Source: Clostridiaceae bacterium (GTDB lineage Bacteria; Bacillota; Clostridia; Saccharofermentanales; UBA5734). Taken from it: a stretch of DNA of 35,230 nt. The position numbers and the translations under genes are program-made. Positions 25,501 through 32,010 of this stretch are shown one piece after another (within the stretch, counting starts at the first letter, position 1; each line of letters begins with the position of its first letter). The notes beneath the pieces are model-generated. The model saw nothing but the letters and a program-made list of their open reading frames with translations. It was not told the DNA's origin and searched no databases. Location of the stretch: contig JAAYNF010000091.1 in the NCBI GenBank assembly GCA_012520975.1, positions 1 through 35,230 of the forward strand. The letters run 5' to 3'.

Positions 25501-25954
25501 TAAATATGAGGTTGAATGGAACGGTTACTGGCAGTTCTTTAATGTAATGCAATTCCTTGGTTCTTTTGCTGCTGTGACTGCCAACGGACTGGCACAGAAT
25601 ATTTATGACGCCATACCGGTTGTGGCTGACAGCAACCATGCCTCGGCAGTATCCGGACAGGCTGTAAGCAGTGAATGGGCAGATACCCTTGAATACATCA
25701 ACGATTCGGCAAAGGCGATGGCGGATAAGATGATTGCCATCGGCGTTCCGGTACCGTCTTCCGTTGGATTTGAACTGGAAGACAATATGGGAGCGGTTAT
25801 TGCCGAAGCAGAAATGGCATGGGAAGAAAGAAAGATTGCTTACCTGCTTCCTGAGCAGGAAGAATATCGTACAGTATTTGAAAATCAAGGCTGGGCTGTT
25901 ATTACTGACTGCACAGAACTTGCAATCACCATCTTTGAAGGGAGGAATAGTTAA
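19592..25954 (+). CDS. Giant DUF1998/MZB helicase, DruE-like or DrmA-DrmB-like fusion, 2120 aa
   Basis: A multidomain SF2 helicase. Walker A IATGTGSGKTECF is near residue 96, the DEAD-type box is DELH near 228, and the SAT motif is TSATMG near 264. Zinc-binding cysteine pairs follow at about 480, 537, 553 and 586, then the FSDNVQDAAHHAGFF block near 624. The second lobe has CTPTLEMGIDIG near 1020 and QRAGRAGR near 1050. More cysteine pairs precede a DUF1998/MZB region (YDSVPGGTGYL near 1594; CTCKDDPQKDGCYHC near 1630). Residues about 1730-1812 resemble a Vsr-like nuclease fold (SRADFVLWP, VVIFTDGFQYH), without a clear ExK. ATG 19592 has AAGGAGG upstream. The size fits Druantia DruE, and the domain pair also matches DISARM DrmA plus DrmB. 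Confidence 0.88.
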   Translation: MLPSILAKQLQQGLSDYIETTFPMTNPSFHGSLERMLKTPDAVFHEPYAAVRLPFRVAEDEDDRFESIHYQFKPYVHQQRAFERLTGSDGRSTLIATGTGSGKTECFLYPILEYCYQHRGEKGIKAIIIYPMNALATDQAGRIAKLIYSSPEQKGNVTVGMYVGGVDSGSGRVMGEDSVITDRETMRSSPPDILMTNYKMLDYLLVRPGDAPLWDDNRPDTLKYIAVDELHTFDGAQGTDLACLLRRLKARLYTPQGYLCCIGTSATMGSKDSAEGIREFAEKVFGEPFEKDAIITEDRLSATEFFAGYEPSDFTVPTQEQINILNQLVDEDNEPKYLNAAAKAWLMDVAAEDMTTPEARLALGKQLMIHSFCQNMLILMDGNYMQASYIADELSTRYPQIKELADPIAAVNALLALISHARIGTEAKLRPFLTVQIQLWFRELRRLVAKVAKGEDITYALSSDLNKNQAKHYLPIVNCRDCGETGWVSLKNERSGVEISDIQTFYNLYFRCDSKVIMMFPHSREDNIPYNMARGDLCPECLHLNITKNDTDECESCGSAKPIPIVFPISQNTTGSKDNKQFVCPFCGSRRGLALMGVRSATAISASISQLFASQFNDDKKTLAFSDNVQDAAHHAGFFNARTWRFGLRSAIQRYAQNGGDGKSLADFQDGFIDYWKSGWTTEEYVGRLIAPNMVWMKAYEDMTESGTFGTGRLEKKLLKDIELRSKYEIMLEYGLSSRIGRTLEKSGCSTLAFDTSEIEKVAAVVQERVINELGALTKTNTGFFERMVLGYVNIMRQNGAFDDRAFDIYSGTGQSFDLSNNQKTKRDWMPGVQTGRNTPRFIYVPSKPGQRIGAFDQPASRKYTDWLSGCTDEFLIGEGVFDDVALIIFDELKKAGIIVQLPGNPDYTVWALSKKHIFVTTEVRQFVCDDCGTMMSVAAENADIWENAPCIRSKCGGRMHDAPTASLGYYGKLYSTGDMVRVVAQEHTGLLERADREKVEKIFKRSSSEQKPWDTNVLSCTPTLEMGIDIGDLSTVIMCSVPPAQSQFLQRAGRAGRIDGNALTIAVANARPHDLYFYADPMDMIAGKVEPPTVFLQASAVLERQFVAYCMDCWIRHGIPEKAIPDKVKTCLAKIDKHSPDRFPFNFLQYVQNNLSSLIRTFVQMFSSQLDEDTVAELRTFAQGSRLQNSPMHMKIYEAFSGLKLQRDALAANIKQLSKMIKDLEAKPQDSSYAEEIKELKIERTALGNVVRAINSKDIFNFLSDEGLLPNYAFPEAGIILKAILRRKDEESAIEEAEEEKPRRQKYQKMVYEYSRSAASAISEFAPMNSFYVDGRKLTIDQVDLTTAQTELWRLCPNCSHAQQEVHSQAVAACPQCGSPAWADSGQLRSMLKVHMVYSNDDWKNSLIGDDSDDRSTVFYTKQMLVDVDEAHDISKAYRMDNDEFPFGYEFVRKATMREINFGESDIVGERLMVAGTEDVRKGFKICKHCGKIQPSSGKPEHTYTCKAKNDPADSDDPYEECLFLYREFATEALRILIPATTMDSTTVRLESFTAAFMLGMKERFGNVDHLRATVSEVPVADADYRKQYLVIYDSVPGGTGYLKQLMQRQDSLVDIFEKALHVLENCTCKDDPQKDGCYHCLYAYRQSNQIGQISRKTAISLLKAIISGKENIEEIPMLGNIPVNSLFESELERRFIEALDRIHTENGSLNPVKTLVNGIEGYRMKAGNTVWEIEPQVVLDASSGVSVTSRADFVLWPVREAGKRKPVVIFTDGFQYHKDRVADDTLKREAILRSGKFRVWILSWKDVQSVFQAQGDYATQTLTPQSMPSGALMYQPSVASWHAEELHTDKLSPMELLVKYLEMDNAEDLFTAHAKAYAFSLLEPRKRTDAHAFGAWKNIVESITDALNSQTDSFVQNDTVFGAWSPRQSSSHVSIYSGVSASEMKVKKTNAEVSVFATLLDSEDTRTDKYEVEWNGYWQFFNVMQFLGSFAAVTANGLAQNIYDAIPVVADSNHASAVSGQAVSSEWADTLEYINDSAKAMADKMIAIGVPVPSSVGFELEDNMGAVIAEAEMAWEERKIAYLLPEQEEYRTVFENQGWAVITDCTELAITIFEGRNS

Positions 25955-28044
25955 TGGCAACAGTCGCAATATCATCCGACTTTTTGACAGCGTTTGCTGC
26001 GCTTCCGCGTCATGTACAGGGTAAAGTCACGGACTTCGTTAATAAGTTCCGCAATGACCCCACCTCTCCCGGTATTAACTATGAAAAAATAAATGATGCC
26101 GCAGATAAGAAAATGTGCTCTGTGCGGATAGATGACACGTATCGCGGCATTGTTGTTCGTCAGCAGGAAACCGGCGTATACCTTCTCTTATGGGTTGATC
26201 ACCATGATGAAGCATACGGCTGGGCCAGACGGAAAAAGTGTGAGGTAAACTCTGCTACCGGCAACATTCAGGTTTTCGATATCCAGCATGCAAACGATGA
26301 AGTGCAACCCATTGCACCCGAGTTCTGCCTTTTCGCAGAATATTCTGACGAAGAATTGCTGAAAATCGGTGTGCCTGAAGAACAGCTCACCTTTGTAAAA
26401 AACATTCCTCACCTGACTGATTTCTATGCAAGTAAGGATCTGCTGCCGGAAGATGCTTATGAAAATCTGGAATGGCTTGCAAATGAATTCCCCATCGAGG
26501 ATGTTCTGGCCATGATAGAGGAAAACAAAAAAAACGCCACCAATACAGACAACCTGGGAGAGGCGCTGCAGACGGCTGGCAGCCAGAAATCGTTCGTCGT
26601 TGTCGATGGCGAAGAAGAACTTCTGCGTATCATGGCAGAGCCGCTTGAAAAATGGAGAGTATTTCTACATCCCACTCAAAGGCGCATTGTTGAAAAAAAC
26701 TGTTCTGGTCCTGCCCGAGTCCTCGGCGGAGCAGGTACAGGAAAGACCGTGGTTGCAATGCACCGCGCCAAGTGGCTTGCATCGAAGCTTGGTGAAAAGC
26801 AGTCGATCCTTTTCACAACATTTACCGCAAATCTGGCGGCAGACATCAAGGAAAACCTCCGCAAAATATGTACGACCCAGGAACAGCGGCATATCGAGGT
26901 CGTTAATCTTGATGCGTGGGTTTCACAGTATCTCCGTGAGCAAGGCTACAACTCCAATATTGTGTATGATGATACTCTTTCTGGTATTTGGGAAGAAGCT
27001 ATTGCCCTCGCAGGTGATACAAGCGGACTAACGGCACAGTTTTATGCTGAGGAGTGGGCAAAGGTTGTTGCTTCACAAGATGCATTTACACAGGATGCAT
27101 ATCTGAAAGCTTCCCGGCTTGGCCGTGGTACAAGGCTCGATCGTAAAAAACGCGTGCAGGTATGGCACGTTTTCGATGAATATCTAAACATCCTCCGTGA
27201 CAGAGCAGTCCGCGATGTCGATACCGCATATTACGAATGCAGAAAGATTGCGGAAAAGAATCTTCCGAATGCTGTATTCCCTCATATTGTGATTGATGAA
27301 GGCCAGGACTTGAGTCCCAACGCCTATCGCTTGCTTAGAGTACTTGCCGGGCCGGAACATCAGAATGACCTGTTCATCGTTGGCGATACACATCAACGCA
27401 TTTATAAAAATAAAGCTACACTCTCCAAGTGCGGTATCAAAGTGCGTGGCCGGAGCAGTTATCTGAAAATCAACTACAGAACCACAGAAGAAATCAGGAA
27501 ATACGCATTTGCGCTTTTGAAGGGTATTCCGTTTGACGATCTGGACGAGGATTATGATGACGGAAAAGTATGCCAATCCCTAACACACGGAGATATGCCG
27601 ACCGTTCAGAACTTCAAAGATGCCGCTGGTGAATGTGCGTATATCGTGTCCGAAATAAAGGCTCTCATTCAAAGCGGTGTTGATGCAAAGAGTATCTGTG
27701 TGGTTGCCAGAACCCATAAGCTTTTGAACGATTACACAGCACAACTGACGCAGGCAGGACTTCGTGTATATGAGATTAAGCGCAGCAAGGTCGATGACCG
27801 CAATTACGATGGCATTCGTGTCGCGACGATGCACCGTGTTAAGGGTCTTGAATTCTCCTATATGTTTGTGGCAGCAGTAAACAAACGCATCGTTCCGCTT
27901 GCTTCAGCAATAAATCATACAGATGCCCCATCGGAAGCGGAATCCATTACCGCTGAAAAGTGCCTTCTTTATGTCGCTCTTACGCGAGCACAGAAAAGAG
28001 CATATATTACATGCTATGGTACGCCATCTGAATTTTTGGAATAA
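25954..28044 (+). CDS. RelE-like domain fused to a UvrD-type helicase, 696 aa
   Basis: Residues about 1-95 look like a RelE/ParE-fold toxin (FLTAFAALPRHVQGKVTDFVNKF, then CSVRIDDTYRGIVV and LLLWVDHHDEAYGWARR), with the small beta-sheet core and basic C-terminal strand typical of the fold. A UvrD-type superfamily 1 helicase follows: Walker A GGAGTGKTVVAMHR near 260, Walker B as IDEGQDLS near 447, GDTHQRIY after it, MHRVKGLEF near 623 and LLYVALTRAQKRA near 671. It begins on the TAATG overlap with the giant helicase stop and has GGGAGG upstream. Whether the N-terminal domain is an active RNase or only a ribosome- or partner-binding fold is not known. Confidence 0.87.
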   Translation: MATVAISSDFLTAFAALPRHVQGKVTDFVNKFRNDPTSPGINYEKINDAADKKMCSVRIDDTYRGIVVRQQETGVYLLLWVDHHDEAYGWARRKKCEVNSATGNIQVFDIQHANDEVQPIAPEFCLFAEYSDEELLKIGVPEEQLTFVKNIPHLTDFYASKDLLPEDAYENLEWLANEFPIEDVLAMIEENKKNATNTDNLGEALQTAGSQKSFVVVDGEEELLRIMAEPLEKWRVFLHPTQRRIVEKNCSGPARVLGGAGTGKTVVAMHRAKWLASKLGEKQSILFTTFTANLAADIKENLRKICTTQEQRHIEVVNLDAWVSQYLREQGYNSNIVYDDTLSGIWEEAIALAGDTSGLTAQFYAEEWAKVVASQDAFTQDAYLKASRLGRGTRLDRKKRVQVWHVFDEYLNILRDRAVRDVDTAYYECRKIAEKNLPNAVFPHIVIDEGQDLSPNAYRLLRVLAGPEHQNDLFIVGDTHQRIYKNKATLSKCGIKVRGRSSYLKINYRTTEEIRKYAFALLKGIPFDDLDEDYDDGKVCQSLTHGDMPTVQNFKDAAGECAYIVSEIKALIQSGVDAKSICVVARTHKLLNDYTAQLTQAGLRVYEIKRSKVDDRNYDGIRVATMHRVKGLEFSYMFVAAVNKRIVPLASAINHTDAPSEAESITAEKCLLYVALTRAQKRAYITCYGTPSEFLE

Positions 28045-28059
28045 CGGAGGAGATATTTG

Positions 28060-29667
28060 ATGTATATTCTCATTTCCGATTTTTACTATCAGAGTAACCC
28101 TAGCTATTTTTCCGCCCGGGGAGAATGGCTTGAACGTATAAAAAAGTATTATCCGAACTATGCTGATATTTCCACTGATGATGTCGAGGAAATATTGCTC
28201 TATTCATCGAAAAAGGCTGATGCTGGGTTGTACGCGAAAACTATTCGCTGCGCGGAGTATTCGGCAGACGAGAATTATCTTCGGATTAACTATGGCGATG
28301 TATTGTCTGACTCAGAAATGAACTGTGATTTTGTGAGAAAAAATATCTATACAATTCTTCGGCGAAAAAGAATTCTTACCGGAAACGAATTTGCACCCTC
28401 CGTTGTTTTCCTTGATGATATCCGGGATTATAAGTATGTTAAAAACGGAGGTAACAAAAATCTGGTCAATCAGAATTTGCTGGATAAACTAACAGGGCTT
28501 GTTAGTAATAATGATTGGATCGGAGTTTTAAAATGCTGTCCTCGAGCTAATCTTATTGAAAATGATAAAATATGGAACGATCCGGAATGCCTGTCAAAAC
28601 TTGCTTTTTCCCTGAGCAAACTGGCAATGAGAAGCATGAAACACCCATCAGCACAGGACTTGCAGCGTAAGGAAGAAAACACAGCTTTCTTTTTCAAAGT
28701 CTGTGAGCGCTGTATTGAATTGGATCCATACAGCAGTATGCATAAGAGTACGCTGGCTTATTTCCTCTATGACCGATATAAAACTGGCTGCCGCCAGGAG
28801 GATTTTGACAGGGCAAAAAGCCTGTATGAAGAGTTGATAGACACCTCTACATACAGTTTCAAAGAACAATATAGATATGCAAATCTGTTGAGAAAACATT
28901 ATGAACTTCCGGATAACCGTTTCAGTCCTGAGTTCTATAAGGAATTCTCACGGGTTATCAGGCAGTATGAAATTGTAATAGAATCATACGAGCAATTATC
29001 TGAAAAAGAAAAGAAGAATCAGAAGAACAACTATCGAAAAGCGCTTTATCAATATGTCGGACTTCAATATGATCGGCAAATCGGCCGCTACTGGGATATA
29101 TATTTCGATCATAACTTCCGTGGAGATGATGTTCCAGATTATATGATAGATAATCAGGCTGCAGATCTTATTAAAAGGTGTGTATTCTATATTGATTCTG
29201 TTAAGGAGATGAGCCCGGATGTCCCAACCGCTGAAAACATCAACGAGAAGCCCGGTTATTTCGACATCCGCTATAGGGCGGCTCAGCTGACAATGGCAAA
29301 AGGTTACTGGCTCCTATTACAAAACTATCCTTCGGAAAAGTATCTGCCGTTCTTTGATGTGGCCGTAGAAATGTTAACTTCTGCACTGGCTATAGCAAGA
29401 CAACTGAGAAATGATGGTGCCCGTTTTATGTTCCCGGATCATATCAAGTTTCCTTTGGCAATCTGCTATTATTTAAAAAACAAGCCAAACGAATGTAGCA
29501 GATGCTTTGAGCGTGCACAGCCATGGATGCAATTCGAGCATGCTCGAATCTGTTTACTTCAGGGCAATATTGGAGACGCAATCGATATTTTGGAGCAAAT
29601 ACCAGAAAAAGATTTGTGTAAGCGAAAGGCCAACGACCTGCTCAAACAGATAAGAGGAGAAATATGA
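28060..29667 (+). CDS. TPR-like helical repeat protein, 535 aa
   Basis: No precise family is recognised. From about residue 160 the chain is a series of paired helices in TPR-like style (WNDPECLSKLAFSLSKLAMRSM; FFFKVCERCIELDPYSSMHKSTLAYFLYD; DFDRAKSLYEELI; and a last unit FEHARICLLQGNIGDAIDILEQI). The N-terminal 130 residues are of mixed structure with no recognised motif. ATG 28060 has GGAGGAG 7 nt upstream; a TTG one codon earlier is less likely. It follows the UvrD fusion by 15 nt and overlaps the next gene by ATGA, so it is part of the operon. Scaffold or sensor roles are plausible for TPR proteins in defence loci. Confidence 0.8.
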   Translation: MYILISDFYYQSNPSYFSARGEWLERIKKYYPNYADISTDDVEEILLYSSKKADAGLYAKTIRCAEYSADENYLRINYGDVLSDSEMNCDFVRKNIYTILRRKRILTGNEFAPSVVFLDDIRDYKYVKNGGNKNLVNQNLLDKLTGLVSNNDWIGVLKCCPRANLIENDKIWNDPECLSKLAFSLSKLAMRSMKHPSAQDLQRKEENTAFFFKVCERCIELDPYSSMHKSTLAYFLYDRYKTGCRQEDFDRAKSLYEELIDTSTYSFKEQYRYANLLRKHYELPDNRFSPEFYKEFSRVIRQYEIVIESYEQLSEKEKKNQKNNYRKALYQYVGLQYDRQIGRYWDIYFDHNFRGDDVPDYMIDNQAADLIKRCVFYIDSVKEMSPDVPTAENINEKPGYFDIRYRAAQLTMAKGYWLLLQNYPSEKYLPFFDVAVEMLTSALAIARQLRNDGARFMFPDHIKFPLAICYYLKNKPNECSRCFERAQPWMQFEHARICLLQGNIGDAIDILEQIPEKDLCKRKANDLLKQIRGEI

Positions 29668-30890
29668 ATACATCGTCCATTGAATCGAAAATTGAATATC
29701 TGTCAGATATCCCGGAAACCATACAGCGCGGTTTACTTGACCTGTTTAGTATTCGTACCATAGACGAACTGACACAAGAAAAGAAGTCGCTTTTGAAGAA
29801 TAGTATTGCACAGCTTTTTTCTACAACTGCGCTGACTGAATATGATGAATATTGTCGTGCATATGCGCTATACTACTTACCCGTAAACATGCAAAAGATC
29901 TGGCGTCCGCTTTTGGACTTGACGATTACCGACAGCCTTGAACCATCTTGCCGTGTTCTTGAATTAGGTTCCGGGCCGGGCTCAGCAACGATTGGGCTGA
30001 TTGAGTTTTACAAGTATCTGGCATACGACAACTATTCGACAGAGTTTTACATAGATATCACGGTTGTAGAACGTGAATCCGCGTTTCTAAGAATCTTTGA
30101 TTTGCTTATGGAACAATATACTCGTTCTCTGCCATCCAATCTCAACGTCTCAATAAAAACGATAAATGCTGATGCAGTTGATTTTCTCGACCATAATGAG
30201 AATAGTGACTATAACCTCATTATTGAGAGTAACATGCTTAACCCCAATGAACATATATCTGTTTACTATCTGGAAGGTATAGCTCATAATTTGATAAGAG
30301 CCCTAGGAAAGCATTCTAGTCTTATTTTTATCGAGCCAGCTAAACAGGGACTTACTGATTTTCTTAGAACAATAAAAGCTATTTTGCTGCGCGAAGGTTT
30401 GTGCTGCTACAGTCCGTGTTGCTGTGAGAACCAAATATGTGGTCAATTCGCGTCTGCGCAGTTAAATATCAAAGGGATCAGTTTATGCAAGAAATTGTAT
30501 GAAAACGATATTATTACCCGTCTGCCGGACTATCATGCGTTTGAGTATGCTGTGTTCCGTAACGATACGCTTCAAAAATACGATTACTCAGGATCAGACA
30601 GCATTTTATGTGACCTTCGTAATCATGGTGGAGAGTTAATCAGTTTTAAGGCTTTCGTATGTGCAATTGCTCATCCGGACGATGATGTATTCGCTCTGAA
30701 AGTATGTGATGGAAACATCCCAGAAAACAAATCTGTATGGATGAACATACCAAGAAAGTCACTTCTTGAGCCTCAAATTAATACCCTTACCTGCGGAAGG
30801 GGTGGCATGATTGATATCAAAAATGCCGTTGTTGAGGCGCCGAACAAACTTGGCGTTTGCCGCAAAACCAGAATAAGGATATATAAATAA
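29664..30890 (+). CDS. Rsm22-like SAM-dependent methyltransferase, 408 aa
   Basis: A Rossmann-fold class I methyltransferase. The SAM-binding motif VLELGSGPGSATIGL is near residue 98, an acidic segment IDITVVERESAFL follows as motif II, and IIESNMLNPNEH lies near the expected catalytic strand. A cysteine cluster near residues 247-260 (CCYSPCCCENQICG) resembles the metal-binding cysteines of the Rsm22 family of mitochondrial and bacterial small-subunit proteins. The C-terminus is a beta-rich tail. It shares a 4-nt overlap with the preceding gene. The target could be rRNA, tRNA, a protein or phage nucleic acid; the family assignment is moderate because the sequence is divergent. Confidence 0.75.
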   Translation: MNTSSIESKIEYLSDIPETIQRGLLDLFSIRTIDELTQEKKSLLKNSIAQLFSTTALTEYDEYCRAYALYYLPVNMQKIWRPLLDLTITDSLEPSCRVLELGSGPGSATIGLIEFYKYLAYDNYSTEFYIDITVVERESAFLRIFDLLMEQYTRSLPSNLNVSIKTINADAVDFLDHNENSDYNLIIESNMLNPNEHISVYYLEGIAHNLIRALGKHSSLIFIEPAKQGLTDFLRTIKAILLREGLCCYSPCCCENQICGQFASAQLNIKGISLCKKLYENDIITRLPDYHAFEYAVFRNDTLQKYDYSGSDSILCDLRNHGGELISFKAFVCAIAHPDDDVFALKVCDGNIPENKSVWMNIPRKSLLEPQINTLTCGRGGMIDIKNAVVEAPNKLGVCRKTRIRIYK

Positions 30891-30892
30891 CT

Positions 30893-31828
30893 ATGATTTT
30901 AAGTGTCAGCAGAAGAACAGATATTCCGGCGTTTTACACGGAATGGTTTATGAATCGAATACACGAGAAATATGTTCTGACCAGAAATCCAATGAATTAT
31001 CATCAGGTCAGCCGGACTCCTATTACACCGGATGTAGTGGACTTCATTGTGTTCTGGTCGAAAAATCCAGCACCATTACTTCCTTATTTGGATGAAATAG
31101 GTAGGGATTATCCGTTCTATTTTCAGTTCACACTTAATCCTTACAATCAAGATCTTGAACCAAATCTCCCTGCACAGGAGGAAAGAATTGATACTTTCCG
31201 ACGCATATCTGAAATCTATGGGAAAGAGCGGGTAATATGGAGATATGACCCAATCATACTGTCACAGAAATATGATTTGTCATGGCACATGGATCAGTTT
31301 GAAAGACTTGCTGACAGGCTATTTCTATACACAGATACATGCGTTTTCAGCTTTGTTGATATCTACGATAAAATTAAGAGCAACCTTGCTGCGGCTGAAT
31401 ACATGTCAATTACTTCCGTTCAGGAAGAGAACTTTGCCAGGTGCTTTTCAGTGATTGCTTCAAACCGTCAGATCAAACTTAAGACCTGTGCAGAAGATAT
31501 TGAGTTGGATCAATTCGGAATTGAGCACTCATGCTGCATTGATTCTGATTTAATTGAACGGATTACGGGATACAAGCTTTCTGTGAAAAAAGATAATACG
31601 CAGAGAAGTCAATGCCACTGTGCTGAAAGTATCGATGTTGGTCAATACAACACATGTAAGCACATGTGTAAATACTGCTATGCGAATTACAGCATAGCAA
31701 GCGTTAAAAACAGCTATGCCAGACATGACCCTAAGTCACCTTTGCTTATTGGAAATCTTGAGGCAAATGATAAGGTGAATGAACGAAAAGTTAAGAGTTT
31801 TAAGCAGGATCAGCTTTCTCTTTTTTAA
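30893..31828 (+). CDS. DUF1848 protein with C-terminal cysteine cluster, 311 aa
   Basis: It matches the DUF1848 pattern: an N-terminal ILSVSRRTDIPAFYTEWF, the VFWSKNPAPLLPYLDEI block, RVIWRYDPIIL, and a C-terminal cluster CHCAESIDVGQYNTCKHMCKYCYAN (residues about 241-266) that probably binds an iron-sulphur cluster. The overall pattern is reminiscent of radical SAM TIM-barrel proteins, although the CxxxCxxC motif lies at the C-terminal end. It begins 2 nt after the methyltransferase stop. Members are scattered through bacteria and the activity is unknown. The pairing with an Rsm22-like methyltransferase suggests an RNA or nucleotide modification pair. Confidence 0.85.
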   Translation: MILSVSRRTDIPAFYTEWFMNRIHEKYVLTRNPMNYHQVSRTPITPDVVDFIVFWSKNPAPLLPYLDEIGRDYPFYFQFTLNPYNQDLEPNLPAQEERIDTFRRISEIYGKERVIWRYDPIILSQKYDLSWHMDQFERLADRLFLYTDTCVFSFVDIYDKIKSNLAAAEYMSITSVQEENFARCFSVIASNRQIKLKTCAEDIELDQFGIEHSCCIDSDLIERITGYKLSVKKDNTQRSQCHCAESIDVGQYNTCKHMCKYCYANYSIASVKNSYARHDPKSPLLIGNLEANDKVNERKVKSFKQDQLSLF

Positions 31829-32010
31829 TTTTTGCTTACTTATGAAGAATAGGCGTGTTTGGCGTTAGAAAAGTAGAGCTCAAAATTCAGTGCAGAAGAC
31901 ATATTCTTCGTTTTACTTTTACCTATTTTAAAGAACACGATTTCGATCTGAACGAAGAATTATCTGGTACAAGATTGGGGTTTGAATTGGCCAGCTTGCC
32001 GGAGGAGTAT
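31829..32010 (+). other. Spacer before the primase-helicase gene, possible longer N-terminus
   Basis: This is the longest gap within the defence cluster (182 nt). The frame of the next gene stays open back to a GTG at 31855, which would add 52 residues of protein-like sequence (LASLPEEYM at its end), but no ribosome site precedes that GTG. I see no convincing promoter. A short GAAGA/TCTTC inverted repeat lies near 31887. Either the gene has a longer N-terminus or this is decayed coding DNA. Confidence 0.4.

Noticed and set aside
19592-25954. Firm naming of the giant helicase as druE
   Set aside because: Size and domain order fit, but DrmA-DrmB fusions, MrfA-type and Dpd helicases share the same domains. 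A profile comparison would be needed, so no gene symbol is given.
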